This document shows positions 52,439 to 60,156 of a DNA stretch of 64,000 nt, piece by piece. Positions within the stretch are counted from its first letter, which is position 1. Each line of letters starts with the position of its first letter. A program made the position numbers and the translations under genes. The stretch is taken from the NCBI RefSeq assembly GCF_000308875.1, contig NZ_BAGL01000063.1, positions 221,210 through 285,209 on the forward strand, read 5' to 3'. Source of the stretch: Nocardia transvalensis NBRC 15921. GTDB taxonomy: Bacteria; Actinomycetota; Actinomycetes; Mycobacteriales; Mycobacteriaceae. The notes beneath the pieces are model-generated. The model saw nothing but the letters and a program-made list of their open reading frames with translations. It did no database searches and was not told the DNA's origin.

Positions 52439-52888
52439 CTAGGCGGGCCGTCTTTCCGGCCGGTGCTGTTGTCGTTGCCAAAACAATCCCAATCCCTCTC
52501 GGACGCGCTCGACGTCCTCGGCGGTTCCCATGAGTTCGAAGCGATACAGGTACGGCACTCCGGCCTTGCGCGAGATCACTTCTCCCGCATAGCAATAGGT
52601 ATCGCCGAAGTTCGTGTTGCCGGCCGCGACGACGCCGCGCAACAACGCACGATTGTGCGGATCGTTCAGGAATTTTGCCACCTGACGGGGCACGAACTCC
52701 TTATCCGATCGGTTGCGGCCCAGCACGTGCCGACCGCCCCCGTAGGTGGGGCAGATCAGCACGTAGGGCTCATCGACGCGAAGCGACTCGGCCGTGTGGA
52801 GCGGAATGCGAACGGCCGGGAGGCCCAGCCGTTCGACGAAACGGTGCGTGTTCTCCGACGCGCTCGAGAAGTAGACCAGGTTGACCAC
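52439..52888 (-). CDS. nrdI: NrdI flavodoxin-like protein
   Basis: A 149-residue flavodoxin-like protein. It has the FMN phosphate loop LVYFSSASENTHRFVERL, LICPTYGGGRHVLGRN and RGVVAAGNTNFGDTYCYAGEVISRKAGVPYLYRFELMGT. NrdI supplies superoxide or peroxide for assembling the Mn-tyrosyl radical cofactor of NrdF. GTG 52888 has GGGGGA six bases upstream; GTG 52894 is possible. It follows nrdH with a diverged hairpin repeat in the gap. Confidence 0.94.
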   Translation of the reverse strand: MVNLVYFSSASENTHRFVERLGLPAVRIPLHTAESLRVDEPYVLICPTYGGGRHVLGRNRSDKEFVPRQVAKFLNDPHNRALLRGVVAAGNTNFGDTYCYAGEVISRKAGVPYLYRFELMGTAEDVERVREGLGLFWQRQQHRPERRPA

Positions 52889-52961
52889 GGCCACTCCCCC
52901 TTCCCCAATGTCGGACGAGAAATAGCGCCCCGTCATTCCGACGTCATGGCATCCCGGATTG

Positions 52962-52984
52962 TTCCGGCATGCCCTCGGCCGGAA
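52962..52984. repeat. Dispersed hairpin element (diverged copy)
   Basis: TTCCGGC and GCCGGAA arms are kept but the loop reads ATGCCCTCG. It abuts the nrdH stop codon (52985-52987), lying between nrdH and nrdI, where it could trim relative expression within the operon. Confidence 0.75.
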
Positions 52985-53218
52985 CTAGGCCGCCTGGGTC
53001 AGCAGCGACTTGATGCGGTCGGGACGGAAGCCCGACCAGTGCTCGTCGCCCGCGACGACGACCGGGGCCTGCAGGTAGCCCAGCGCCATCACGTAATCGC
53101 GGGCCTCGGGGCTCTCGGAGATGTCGACGACCGTGTAATCGACACCGGCCTTGTCGAGCGCGCGGTAGGTGGCGTTGCACTGGACACAAGCGGGCTTGGT
53201 GTACACGGTGATGGTCAT
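52985..53218 (-). CDS. nrdH: Glutaredoxin-like electron donor NrdH
   Basis: A 77-residue glutaredoxin-like protein with redox motif CVQC at 11-14 and the NrdH-specific SGFRPDRI near the C terminus. It reduces the NrdE tail cysteines and is itself reduced by thioredoxin reductase. AGGAGAGAGGG precedes ATG 53218. It is the first gene of nrdHIE; the NrdR box pair lies 154 bases upstream. Confidence 0.95.
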   Translation of the reverse strand: MTITVYTKPACVQCNATYRALDKAGVDYTVVDISESPEARDYVMALGYLQAPVVVAGDEHWSGFRPDRIKSLLTQAA

Positions 53219-53371
53219 GAGTGTCCCTCTCTCCTTGCCTTGAAGTCCGTATGCAGTGCACGACTCGCAAGATCCACATGGTTACTGCGCAAACCCCTGG
53301 AAGCGAGCCCGGAACCCCAGGTCGCGGGTGCCGCGACCGGCCCGATCCCGCGTCGTCCTCCAGTGCCGTAG

Positions 53372-53419
53372 ACACTACACCTAGTGGCCGACAGATTCCT
53401 ACAACACGACATGTTGCGA
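53372..53419. promoter_or_regulatory. nrdR box: NrdR box pair upstream of nrdHIE
   Basis: Box 1 ACACTACACCTAGTGG (53372-53387) closely matches the known NrdR consensus ACACTACATCTAGTGT; box 2 ACACGACATGTTGCGA (53404-53419) is weaker. They start 32 bases apart with a 16-base gap, three helical turns, as expected for NrdR. The stretch 53219-53652 otherwise holds no gene. Confidence 0.65.
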
Positions 53420-53584
53420 GTCACAAAGGTGAAATTCGGACGGCGTAAGTACCTGGACGCTCGATTCGCAACCCGACACGACAGTGGTTCAGATCACAAT
53501 TTCGCGTCGCAGCTCTCTCCCAGCAAACTCAATTCTCCCACAAGTCACAGCCGCCACACCCGCCCCCGGAACCACGCTCCGCGC

Positions 53585-53636
53585 GCCCTCCGGACACACG
53601 GGAGGGCCGCCCCGCCGGTGGACGGAACGGCCCTCT
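53585..53636 (-). terminator. Terminator region of rpmJ
   Basis: GCCCTCC (53585-53591) pairs with GGAGGGC (53601-53607), loop of nine. GAGGGCC can instead pair with GGCCCTC near 53630, so two alternative hairpins exist after the L36 gene. Confidence 0.55.
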
Positions 53637-53652
53637 GTCGGCGTGTCGCGCG

Positions 53653-53775
53653 TCAGCCCTGGCGCGCCTTGAAACGCGGTTCCTTCTTGTTGATCACGTA
53701 CGTCTTGCCGCGACGGCGCACCACCTGGGCGCCCGGCTTGTCCTTCAGCGAACGCAGCGAGTTGCGGACCTTCAT
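53653..53775 (-). CDS. rpmJ: Zinc-free ribosomal protein L36 paralogue
   Basis: A 40-residue bacterial L36 of the C-minus type: starts KVRNSLRSLKDKPGAQVV and continues RRRGKTYVINKKEPRFKARQG. It contains no Cys or His, so it lacks the zinc ribbon of the standard L36. Such paralogues replace the zinc form during zinc starvation. AGGAGG lies before ATG 53775 and a Zur box overlaps its promoter. No other ribosomal gene is nearby. Confidence 0.93.
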   Translation of the reverse strand: MKVRNSLRSLKDKPGAQVVRRRGKTYVINKKEPRFKARQG

Positions 53776-53788
53776 ATCGCCTCCTAGT

Positions 53789-53810
53789 TGATAATGATTT
53801 TCATATTCTA
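53789..53810 (-). promoter_or_regulatory. Zur box and -10 of rpmJ
   Basis: TGATAATGATTTTCA (53789-53803) is a 7-1-7 palindrome matching the Zur consensus. Directly upstream on the minus strand is TAGAAT (53805-53810) as -10 box. Zur with zinc would sit on the transcription start and block the gene until zinc is low. Confidence 0.8.
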
Positions 53811-53890
53811 ACTTGGCGGCGTGGCGGCCCGGACATGCGCGGGGCCCGCATCCGATCCGGATGCGGGCCCCGCGCACACAGGAGTCGGGC

Positions 53891-54457
53891 TCAGGCGTTG
53901 ACCCGCGCCGCGACCGCCTCGACCAGCTCGCGGACCGTGGCGGCCAGCTGGGTGAAGGCCTCGGCGTCCTCGCGCGGGTGCGACTCGCCGAACCGCTGGC
54001 CGATGGTGCCGAAGTGCAGGTGCGCGCTCTCCACCACCGACGCGCCCGCGACGCTCAGCGCCTTGACGGTGTCGCCGTGCGACCACTTGGCGGCGTTCTG
54101 GCTGATCGAGGCGCTGACCACGGCGGCAGGCTTGCCCTTGATCGACCCGTCGCCGTACGGGCGGGAGGCCCAGTCGATGGCGTTCTTCAGCGCGGCCGGA
54201 ATGGTCCCGTTGTACTCGGGGACGAACAGCAGCAACCCGTCGGCAGCGGACACGGCGTCACGCAACGCGACCGCGGCGGCCGGTACCTGTCCCGGAACAT
54301 CGATGTCCTCGTTGTAGAAAGGGATATCTCCGAGGCCTTCGAAGATGTCGACCTGCACACCCTCCGGGGCGGTCTGCGCGGCGGCCTCGGCGAGCTGCCG
54401 ATTGATCGACGCGGCGCGCAGGCTGCCGACCAGAGCGAGAAGACGGGTCTGGGACAT
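53891..54457 (-). CDS. NADPH-dependent FMN reductase (Rv3054c-like)
   Basis: A 188-residue flavodoxin-like reductase. The FMN phosphate loop is VGSLRAASINRQLAE and the second binding segment LLLFVPEYNGTIPAALKNAIDW. It would reduce FMN, quinones or azo compounds with NAD(P)H. AAGGAGTG stands before ATG 54457. It is divergent from the TetR gene, the same arrangement as Rv3054c-Rv3055, so that regulator likely controls it. Confidence 0.92.
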   Translation of the reverse strand: MSQTRLLALVGSLRAASINRQLAEAAAQTAPEGVQVDIFEGLGDIPFYNEDIDVPGQVPAAAVALRDAVSAADGLLLFVPEYNGTIPAALKNAIDWASRPYGDGSIKGKPAAVVSASISQNAAKWSHGDTVKALSVAGASVVESAHLHFGTIGQRFGESHPREDAEAFTQLAATVRELVEAVAARVNA

Positions 54458-54509
54458 GGTCACTCCTTGTGCGATGTTGCGGCGGGTTACGCTTTCATCA
54501 GACCATAAC

Positions 54510-54523
54510 CGGACCGCAGTCCG
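54510..54523. promoter_or_regulatory. Palindrome CGGAC-N4-GTCCG between FMN reductase and tetR
   Basis: Perfect dyad in the divergent region, 31 bases before the tetR start. GCTTTCATC occurs on both sides of it. Candidate operator for the TetR protein. Confidence 0.45.
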
Positions 54524-54553
54524 CTTTCATCCCCAGCCCCCGAGGACCCCGCT

Positions 54554-55243
54554 GTGAACTACGACACAGATCATCCGGTCGAGTCCCGCGAGCCCGCGCG
54601 GCCGGTCTCGCTGCCGATCGAGGCGATCGCCGGGCCGACGCCCCCGCCGCATACGCTGCCGGTCGCCGAGGAGCACGCCGAGCGGAGCGACGCCGCCCGC
54701 AACCGGCAGCTGCTGCTGGACGCGGCCGAGCAACTGGTGCGCGAGCACGGCGCGGACGGCGTCACCATGGACGCGGTCGCGCGGCGGGCCGGCGTCGGCA
54801 AGGGCACGGTCTTCCGCCGGTTCGGCAATCGAGCGGGGCTGATGCTGGCGCTGCTGGACCAGTCCGAGCGAAAACTGCAGGCCGCCTACATGTTCGGGCC
54901 GCCGCCGCTGGGCCCCGGGGCGCCCGCGGTGGAGCGGCTGGTCGCGTTCGGGCGCGCGCGGCTGGCGGGGATCGAGGTCGAGGGCGAGATGCGGCGCGCG
55001 GCCGACGAACCCGGCCGGTTCTCCAGCGCGCCCTACAACGTGATGAAAACCCATGTGGCCCTGCTGCTCCGGGAGTCGGGCGCGCCGGGGCACATCCCGC
55101 TGCTGGCCGATACGCTGCTGGGCGCCCTGGACGCGGGCCTGGTCCTGCACCAGACCCGGGTGCTCGGCTATACGACCGATCAGGTCGGGGACAACTGGGA
55201 GCAACTGGTCCGCGCGGTCGTTCCGGCCGCGCCAGTAGAGTGA
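54554..55243 (+). CDS. TetR family transcriptional regulator (Rv3055-like)
   Basis: A 229-residue TetR protein with a proline-rich N-terminal extension (about 45 residues). The DNA-binding region is GADGVTMDAVARRAGVGKGTVFRRFGNRAGLM (67-98). The C-terminal domain has ALLLRESGAPGHIPLLADTLLGALDAGLV. Divergent from the FMN reductase and followed by nadE with almost no gap. GTG 54554, AGGA seven bases upstream. Effector unknown. Confidence 0.9.
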   Translation: MNYDTDHPVESREPARPVSLPIEAIAGPTPPPHTLPVAEEHAERSDAARNRQLLLDAAEQLVREHGADGVTMDAVARRAGVGKGTVFRRFGNRAGLMLALLDQSERKLQAAYMFGPPPLGPGAPAVERLVAFGRARLAGIEVEGEMRRAADEPGRFSSAPYNVMKTHVALLLRESGAPGHIPLLADTLLGALDAGLVLHQTRVLGYTTDQVGDNWEQLVRAVVPAAPVE

Positions 55244-55248
55244 TCGAC

Positions 55249-56091
55249 ATGGGGACTCTGCGTGAGCGCATCATCGCCGAACTGGGTGTGCGGCCGGATA
55301 TCGAGCCGAAGGTCGAGGTCCGCCGCCGCATCGATTTCCTCAAGGACTACCTGCGGTCCACGCCCGCCGCGGGATTCGTGCTCGGCATCAGCGGCGGGCA
55401 GGACTCGACGCTGACCGGACGGCTGTGCCAGCTGGCTGCCGAGGAGTTGCGGGCCGAGGGCCGCGACGCCACCTTCGTCGCCGTGCGGCTGCCCTACGGC
55501 GTGCAGGCCGACGAGGAGGACGCGCAGATCGCCCTGCGATTCATCCGCCCGGATCGCTCGATCGCGGTGAACGTCAAGCCCGGCGCGGACGCGGTGGCGG
55601 CCGAGTCGGCCGCGGGCCTGCGCGAGCTGCTCGGCGAGGAGCCGCACCTGCGGGACTTCGTGCGCGGCAACATCAAGGCCCGCGAGCGCATGGTGATCCA
55701 GTACTCGATCGCGGGTCAGCTGAATCTGCTGGTGGCCGGCACCGACCACGCGGCCGAGGCGGTCACCGGCTTCTTCACCAAGTACGGCGACGGCGGCGTC
55801 GACATCACCCCGCTCACCGGCCTGACCAAGCGCCAGGGCGCGGCCATCCTCCAGGAACTCGGCGCACCGCCCAGCGTCTGGGAGAAGGTCCCCACCGCCG
55901 ACCTCGAGGACGACCGCCCGGCCCTCCCGGACGAGGTCGCCCTCGGACTCACCTACGCCCAGATCGACGACTACCTCGAGGGCAAGGACGTCACCCCGGA
56001 GACCGCCGACCGTCTCGAATCGATCTTCCGCAACACCCGCCACAAGCGAACCGTCCCGGTCACACCGCTGGACGACTGGTGGCGCGACTGA
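55249..56091 (+). CDS. nadE: Ammonia-dependent NAD synthetase
   Basis: A 280-residue NAD synthetase of the short type. The ATP pyrophosphatase loop is GISGGQDSTLTGRL and the NAD-site segments are LLVAGTDHAAEAVTGFFTKYGDGGVDITPLTGLTKRQG. It amidates nicotinate adenine dinucleotide. M. tuberculosis uses a long glutamine-dependent form, so this is a point of difference. GTG 55240 overlaps the tetR stop and may be used; ATG 55249 is the conservative choice. Confidence 0.94.
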   Translation: MGTLRERIIAELGVRPDIEPKVEVRRRIDFLKDYLRSTPAAGFVLGISGGQDSTLTGRLCQLAAEELRAEGRDATFVAVRLPYGVQADEEDAQIALRFIRPDRSIAVNVKPGADAVAAESAAGLRELLGEEPHLRDFVRGNIKARERMVIQYSIAGQLNLLVAGTDHAAEAVTGFFTKYGDGGVDITPLTGLTKRQGAAILQELGAPPSVWEKVPTADLEDDRPALPDEVALGLTYAQIDDYLEGKDVTPETADRLESIFRNTRHKRTVPVTPLDDWWRD

Positions 56092-56147
56092 TCAGCCGGG
56101 GCCTGTGTCGTCGAGCCCGGTAGCCGGGCAGCGACGAGACAACCCGG

Positions 56148-56390
56148 TCAGCCGCCGGCGAAGGGCGGCAGGACGTCGACGCGGGGTGTGAGGGCGGCGG
56201 ATTCGTCGCGGGTGAGTTCGTCGCCGATGAGGAAGGCGCAGACCTTCAGCATCGGGTCCAGGCCGGGACCGTATCCGGCGGTGAGGGCGCGGCGCAGGTC
56301 GGCCACGGTCGACCCGGTGGGCAGGTCGAGATGTTCGCTGCTCTTGCCGACCGCGTCGGCGATCGCGGCGAAATAGCGGACCTCAACCAC
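56148..56390 (-). CDS. moaD: Molybdopterin synthase small subunit
   Basis: An 80-residue ubiquitin-like protein, EVRYFAAIADAVGKSSEHLDL to the end PPFAGG. The terminal Gly-Gly carries the thiocarboxylate that donates sulfur to precursor Z. GTG 56390 has GGGAG six bases upstream and lies inside the end of moaA. Partner MoaE is encoded at 60149. Confidence 0.92.
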   Translation of the reverse strand: MVEVRYFAAIADAVGKSSEHLDLPTGSTVADLRRALTAGYGPGLDPMLKVCAFLIGDELTRDESAALTPRVDVLPPFAGG

Positions 56391-57441
56391 CGATGGCTCC
56401 CATCGTCCGTTCCGGCGGCACGAAATCGTCCGCATCGATGCCGTGCCCGGCCCATTTGTTCCACATCGCACCGCGCCACAGGGCGGCGATCTCGTCGTCG
56501 CTCGCGCCCGAGCGCAGCACCGAGCGCACATCGTATTCCTGATCGCTGAACAGGCAGGAGCGGATGCGGCCGTCGGCGGTGAGCCGGGTGCGGTCGCAGT
56601 CGCCGCAGAAGGAGCGGGTCACCGAGGCGATGATGCCGACCCGCGCCGGGCCGCCGTTCACCAGCCAGTTCTCCGCCGGGGCCGCGGGGTCGGGGCGGCC
56701 GATCTCGGTGAGCGTGAAACGAGTGCCGAGCACGTCCAGCAGTTCGGCGGCGGTGATCATATTGACGCGCGCCCACTCGTGGTCGGCGTCCAGCGGCATC
56801 TCCTCGATGAACCGCAGCTCACAGCCCTCGTCCAGGCACCACTGCAGCAGATCGGCTGCGCCGGAAAGAGTTTCGCGCATCAGGACCGCGTTCACCTTGA
56901 CCGGGGCCAGGCCCTCGCGCTGGGCCGCGCGGATACCGGCCAGCACGGAGTCGAGCCGGTCGCGCCGGGTCAGCCGCGCGAATCCCGTGCGGTCGACGGT
57001 GTCCAGCGAGACGTTGACGCGGCTGAGCCCCGCCCGCGCGAGCGCCCCCGCGCGATGCTCGAGGCCGATACCGTTGCTGGTCATGGCCAGCGGCGTCTCG
57101 GGGACGGCGGCGTGGCAGCCGGCGACGATGCGCTCGAGGTCGCGGCGCATCAGTGGTTCGCCGCCGGTGAAACGGACCTCCCGGACTCCGAGTTCGCGCA
57201 CCGACAGCGCGACCAGGCGCACGATCTCCTCGGCGGACAGCAGTTCGTCGGCCGGGATGGGCGGCAGGCCCTCCTCCGGCATGCAGTAGGTACAGCGCAG
57301 CGAACACTTCTCGGTGATCGACACGCGCAGGTCGCGCGCGACACGGCCGAATTTGTCGACCAGCAGCGGTGTGTCGGGCCGTCCCTCCAGGAGGGACCGC
57401 CCACTCCGCACGGCGGGAATCCCCATGAGAACGACGGTCAC
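56383..57441 (-). CDS. moaA: GTP 3',8-cyclase
   Basis: A 352-residue radical SAM enzyme. The N-terminal 4Fe-4S site is CSLRCTYC (Cys46, 50, 53). The SAM site includes VRFTGGEPLMRRDL; the C-terminal cluster is FCGDCDRTRLTADGRIRSC; the protein ends AIGG, the Gly-Gly tail needed for activity. It performs the first step of molybdenum cofactor synthesis together with MoaC. Start GTG 57441 is uncertain; ATG 57426 is possible. Confidence 0.95.
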   Translation of the reverse strand: MTVVLMGIPAVRSGRSLLEGRPDTPLLVDKFGRVARDLRVSITEKCSLRCTYCMPEEGLPPIPADELLSAEEIVRLVALSVRELGVREVRFTGGEPLMRRDLERIVAGCHAAVPETPLAMTSNGIGLEHRAGALARAGLSRVNVSLDTVDRTGFARLTRRDRLDSVLAGIRAAQREGLAPVKVNAVLMRETLSGAADLLQWCLDEGCELRFIEEMPLDADHEWARVNMITAAELLDVLGTRFTLTEIGRPDPAAPAENWLVNGGPARVGIIASVTRSFCGDCDRTRLTADGRIRSCLFSDQEYDVRSVLRSGASDDEIAALWRGAMWNKWAGHGIDADDFVPPERTMGAIGG

Positions 57442-57449
57442 GGCTCCAT

Positions 57450-57462
57450 TATGGCTGCCATA
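57450..57462. promoter_or_regulatory. Palindrome TATGGCTGCCATA before moaA
   Basis: A perfect 6-1-6 dyad nine bases before the moaA start, probably an operator or part of the promoter. Its last bases start a three-codon ORF whose stop overlaps the moaA start. Confidence 0.4.
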
Positions 57463-57621
57463 TTCTTCTCACGCCCCCATGGTCACGAGCCGTGAGGTCT
57501 CCCGCGGCCGTCATCCCTGCATTGCGCTGGACGATTGCGGAGTCCCGATCCGTGACGGCCCGCCGCGGTTCGGAGGAACGTACGAACGGGCGGGCCGGGC
57601 GGTCCCACTAGGCTGGCGGCT

Positions 57622-57768
57622 GTGAGCGAGCGCAGCGGGCAACCCATCGATCCGGCCGCCGGAGTGGCCACGGCCGCCGTCCTCGCCCGCCGAAAGTACG
57701 TCGTGAACGTCTCCGGTGGTACCGGGCGCGGACGAGGTGGAGGCGCTGTGCGTGGAGCCGGAGCATGA
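57622..57768 (+). CDS. Small ORF translationally coupled to moeA
   Basis: A 48-codon frame from GTG 57622 to a TGA that overlaps moeA's ATG in ATGA. TAGGCT (57609-57614) ends seven bases before the GTG, fitting a leaderless message. The product begins with a plausible SERSGQPIDPAAGVATAAVL and ends in a Gly/Arg-rich tail. No family recognised. May be a real leader protein or just serve coupling. Confidence 0.35.
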   Translation: MSERSGQPIDPAAGVATAAVLARRKYVVNVSGGTGRGRGGGAVRGAGA

Positions 57769-58970
57769 GTAGCCGGCCGGCCGTGACGTCGGCCCGGACC
57801 GTCGAGGAGCATCGCGAGCGCGTCGAGCGGTTGCTGCGTCCGCTGGCGGTCCGCGATATCGAGAAGGTCGAAACGCCCGAGTCGTTGGGCCGGCGGCTCG
57901 CCGAGGACGTGCGGGCGCCCGTGGATCTGCCGGTGTTCCGCAATTCCGGGATGGACGGGTACGCGGTGCGGGCCGACTCGGTCGCGGTGACGCCGGTGAC
58001 GCTGCCCCTGGCCGGGGTCGTCGCGGCCGGGCAGCCCGGGCAGACGCCGCTGCCGCCCGGCGCGGCGATGAAGGTGATGACCGGCGCGCCGGTCCCGCCG
58101 GGCGCCGACTGTGTGGTGCCGGTCGAGGACACCCGCGCCGGCGACGGGTCCGTGACCATCGAACGCGGCCGCACGGCGGGCGATTTCGTGCGGGAACCCG
58201 GCACCGACGTCCGCACCGGAGAGCTGTTGGTGCGGGCCGGAACCCAGGTGGCGCCCCGGCACATCGCGGCGCTCGCGGCGGTCGGCCTGGCCACGCTGCC
58301 CGTCTTCCGCCGCGTGCACGCCGCGGTGCTCACCACCGGCGACGAGCTGATGCCGGCGGGAGTCGCGTTGCGGCCGGGCCAGATCTACAACTCCAACGGA
58401 ATCGCCCTCGCGGCGGCGCTGACCGCCAACGGGGTCGAGGTGGTGTCGGTCGAGCACAGCACCGACGACCCCGCGCAATTCCGCGAGCGGCTCACGGCGG
58501 CGACCGGGTCCGCGGATGTGGTGTTCACCTCCGGCGGGGTCTCCAAGGGCGACTTCGAGGTGGTCAAGGACGTGCTGGCCGGTCTCGGCGGCGAATTCGG
58601 CTCGGTCGCTGTGCAACCCGGCGGGCCGCAGGGCCTGTCGGTGGCCGACGGCGTGCCGATCCTGAGCTTCCCCGGCAATCCGGTGAGCACCATGGTGTCG
58701 TTCGAGATCTTCGCCCGGCCGATCCTGCGCGCACTCGCCGGACTGCCGCCGGTGCCGGACGACGATGTGCCACTGCTGGATCCGGTCCGGTCACCATCCG
58801 GCAGACGCCAGTTCCTGCGCGGGCGGCGGGAGGCGGAGGGCGTAGCGCTGGCCTCCGGCCCCGGTTCGCACCTCATCGCGGCCATGGCACAGGCGGATGT
58901 GCTGATCGATATCCCCGCCGAGATCACCGAGCTGGCGGCGGGCTCGATTGTGAAAGTCTGGGAACTGTGA
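57765..58970 (+). CDS. moeA: Molybdopterin molybdenumtransferase
   Basis: A 401-residue MoeA. Motifs are NSGMDGYAVRAD for substrate binding, KVMTGAPVPPGADCVVPVEDT, the MPT-binding domain with TTGDELMPAG, YNSNGIALAAAL, FTSGGVSKGDFEVVKDVL and SFPGNPVSTMVSFEIF. It inserts molybdate into adenylated molybdopterin. Divergent from moaA, followed after 73 bases by the moaC-mogA fusion. Confidence 0.95.
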   Translation: MSSRPAVTSARTVEEHRERVERLLRPLAVRDIEKVETPESLGRRLAEDVRAPVDLPVFRNSGMDGYAVRADSVAVTPVTLPLAGVVAAGQPGQTPLPPGAAMKVMTGAPVPPGADCVVPVEDTRAGDGSVTIERGRTAGDFVREPGTDVRTGELLVRAGTQVAPRHIAALAAVGLATLPVFRRVHAAVLTTGDELMPAGVALRPGQIYNSNGIALAAALTANGVEVVSVEHSTDDPAQFRERLTAATGSADVVFTSGGVSKGDFEVVKDVLAGLGGEFGSVAVQPGGPQGLSVADGVPILSFPGNPVSTMVSFEIFARPILRALAGLPPVPDDDVPLLDPVRSPSGRRQFLRGRREAEGVALASGPGSHLIAAMAQADVLIDIPAEITELAAGSIVKVWEL

Positions 58971-59043
58971 GCGAGCTTGCGAGTGAACCGACGGCACAGC
59001 GCGCGTCGCGCACGGTGGCACCGAGCGCCAGCGAGGTGACACC

Positions 59044-60156
59044 GTGAGTGAACGATCCGATCCCGCGCTGTCGCACGTCGATGCCGAGGGCCGCGCCCGG
59101 ATGGTGGATGTGAGCGCCAAAGCCGACACCACCCGGATCGCGGTGGCCGCCGGTGAACTGCGCACCACCGCCGAGGTGCTGCGGCTGGTGCGGGCCGACG
59201 ATATGCCGAAGGCCGATGTGCTGACGACCGCGCGCCTCGCCGGTATCGCGGGCGCGAAGAAGACCTCCGAACTCATCCCGCTGTGCCACCAGCTGGCCCT
59301 GTCCTCGGTGAAGGTCCACTTCGGCTTCACCACCGACGCGATCACCATCGAGGCCACCGCGAAGACCAAGGGCCCCACCGGCGTCGAGATGGAGGCGCTC
59401 ACCGCCGTAGCCGTCGCGGGCCTGACCCTGCACGACATGGTCAAGGCCGTGGACCCGGCCGCCGTCCTGACCGGCGTCCGCCTGCTCACGAAAGACGGTG
59501 GCAAACACGGCCATTGGGAACGCCCCGCGGACCGCCCGGGCCACGATGCCGGGCCCGCACCCTCCGTGAAGAGCACCGGCACCTCTGACAACGCCGACCA
59601 CTCGCACCACAGCGGCTCTCATCAGCATGGCGAGACCGGTGTCCGGCCCGGCGGCGCGGCGGCGGCCGACAGTGCAGAAGGGGCGCGGTCGGCTGTGGTC
59701 GTGGTGGCGTCGACCGGGGTGGCGGCGGGGACCCGGGTGGACAAGACCGGGCCGGTGCTGGTGGATTGGCTTGGGGGGAAAGGGTTTTCGGTGCACGGGC
59801 CGCTGGTGTACGCGGATGCCGATATCGCCGCGGGGCTGGCGGACGCGTTGTCGGGCGGGCCCGGGCTCGTGATCACCACCGGCGGCACCGGGGCCTCGCC
59901 GACCGATGCGACGCCCGAGGCGACACTGGCCGTGCTGGATCGCGAGCTGCCGGGCGTGGCCGAGGCGATCCGGCTGGCGGGCACCGCGACCTTCCCCCTG
60001 GCCGCGCTGAGCCGAGGCGTGGCGGGGCTGGCGGGCCGGTCGGTCGTCGTCAATCTTCCCGGGTCCCCGGGCGGCGTGCGCGACGGCATCGGCGTGCTGG
60101 AACCGCTGCTGGATCATCTGCTGGCCCAGGTGGCCGGAGGAGGCAGCCATGAGTGA
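59044..60156 (+). CDS. MoaC-MogA/MoaB fusion for molybdenum cofactor synthesis
   Basis: A 370-residue two-domain protein. Residues 1-160 are MoaC: ARMVDVSAKADTTR, LIPLCHQLALSSVKV and KGPTGVEMEALTAV. A linker (about 163-205) is Pro, Gly and His rich, with HSHHSGSHQH. Residues 208-370 are a MogA/MoaB domain: VVVASTGVAAGTRVDKTGPVLV, ITTGGTGASPTDATPEAT and VNLPGSPGGVRDG. MoaC makes cyclic pyranopterin monophosphate; MogA adenylates molybdopterin, so the fusion links an early and a late step. GTG start 59044. It overlaps moaE by eight bases. Confidence 0.94.
   Translation: MSERSDPALSHVDAEGRARMVDVSAKADTTRIAVAAGELRTTAEVLRLVRADDMPKADVLTTARLAGIAGAKKTSELIPLCHQLALSSVKVHFGFTTDAITIEATAKTKGPTGVEMEALTAVAVAGLTLHDMVKAVDPAAVLTGVRLLTKDGGKHGHWERPADRPGHDAGPAPSVKSTGTSDNADHSHHSGSHQHGETGVRPGGAAAADSAEGARSAVVVVASTGVAAGTRVDKTGPVLVDWLGGKGFSVHGPLVYADADIAAGLADALSGGPGLVITTGGTGASPTDATPEATLAVLDRELPGVAEAIRLAGTATFPLAALSRGVAGLAGRSVVVNLPGSPGGVRDGIGVLEPLLDHLLAQVAGGGSHE

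Noticed and set aside
50127..52442. Rightward 771-codon frame opposite nrdE
   Set aside because: Val/Leu/Asp-rich antisense shadow of nrdE; no ribosome site and no motif.
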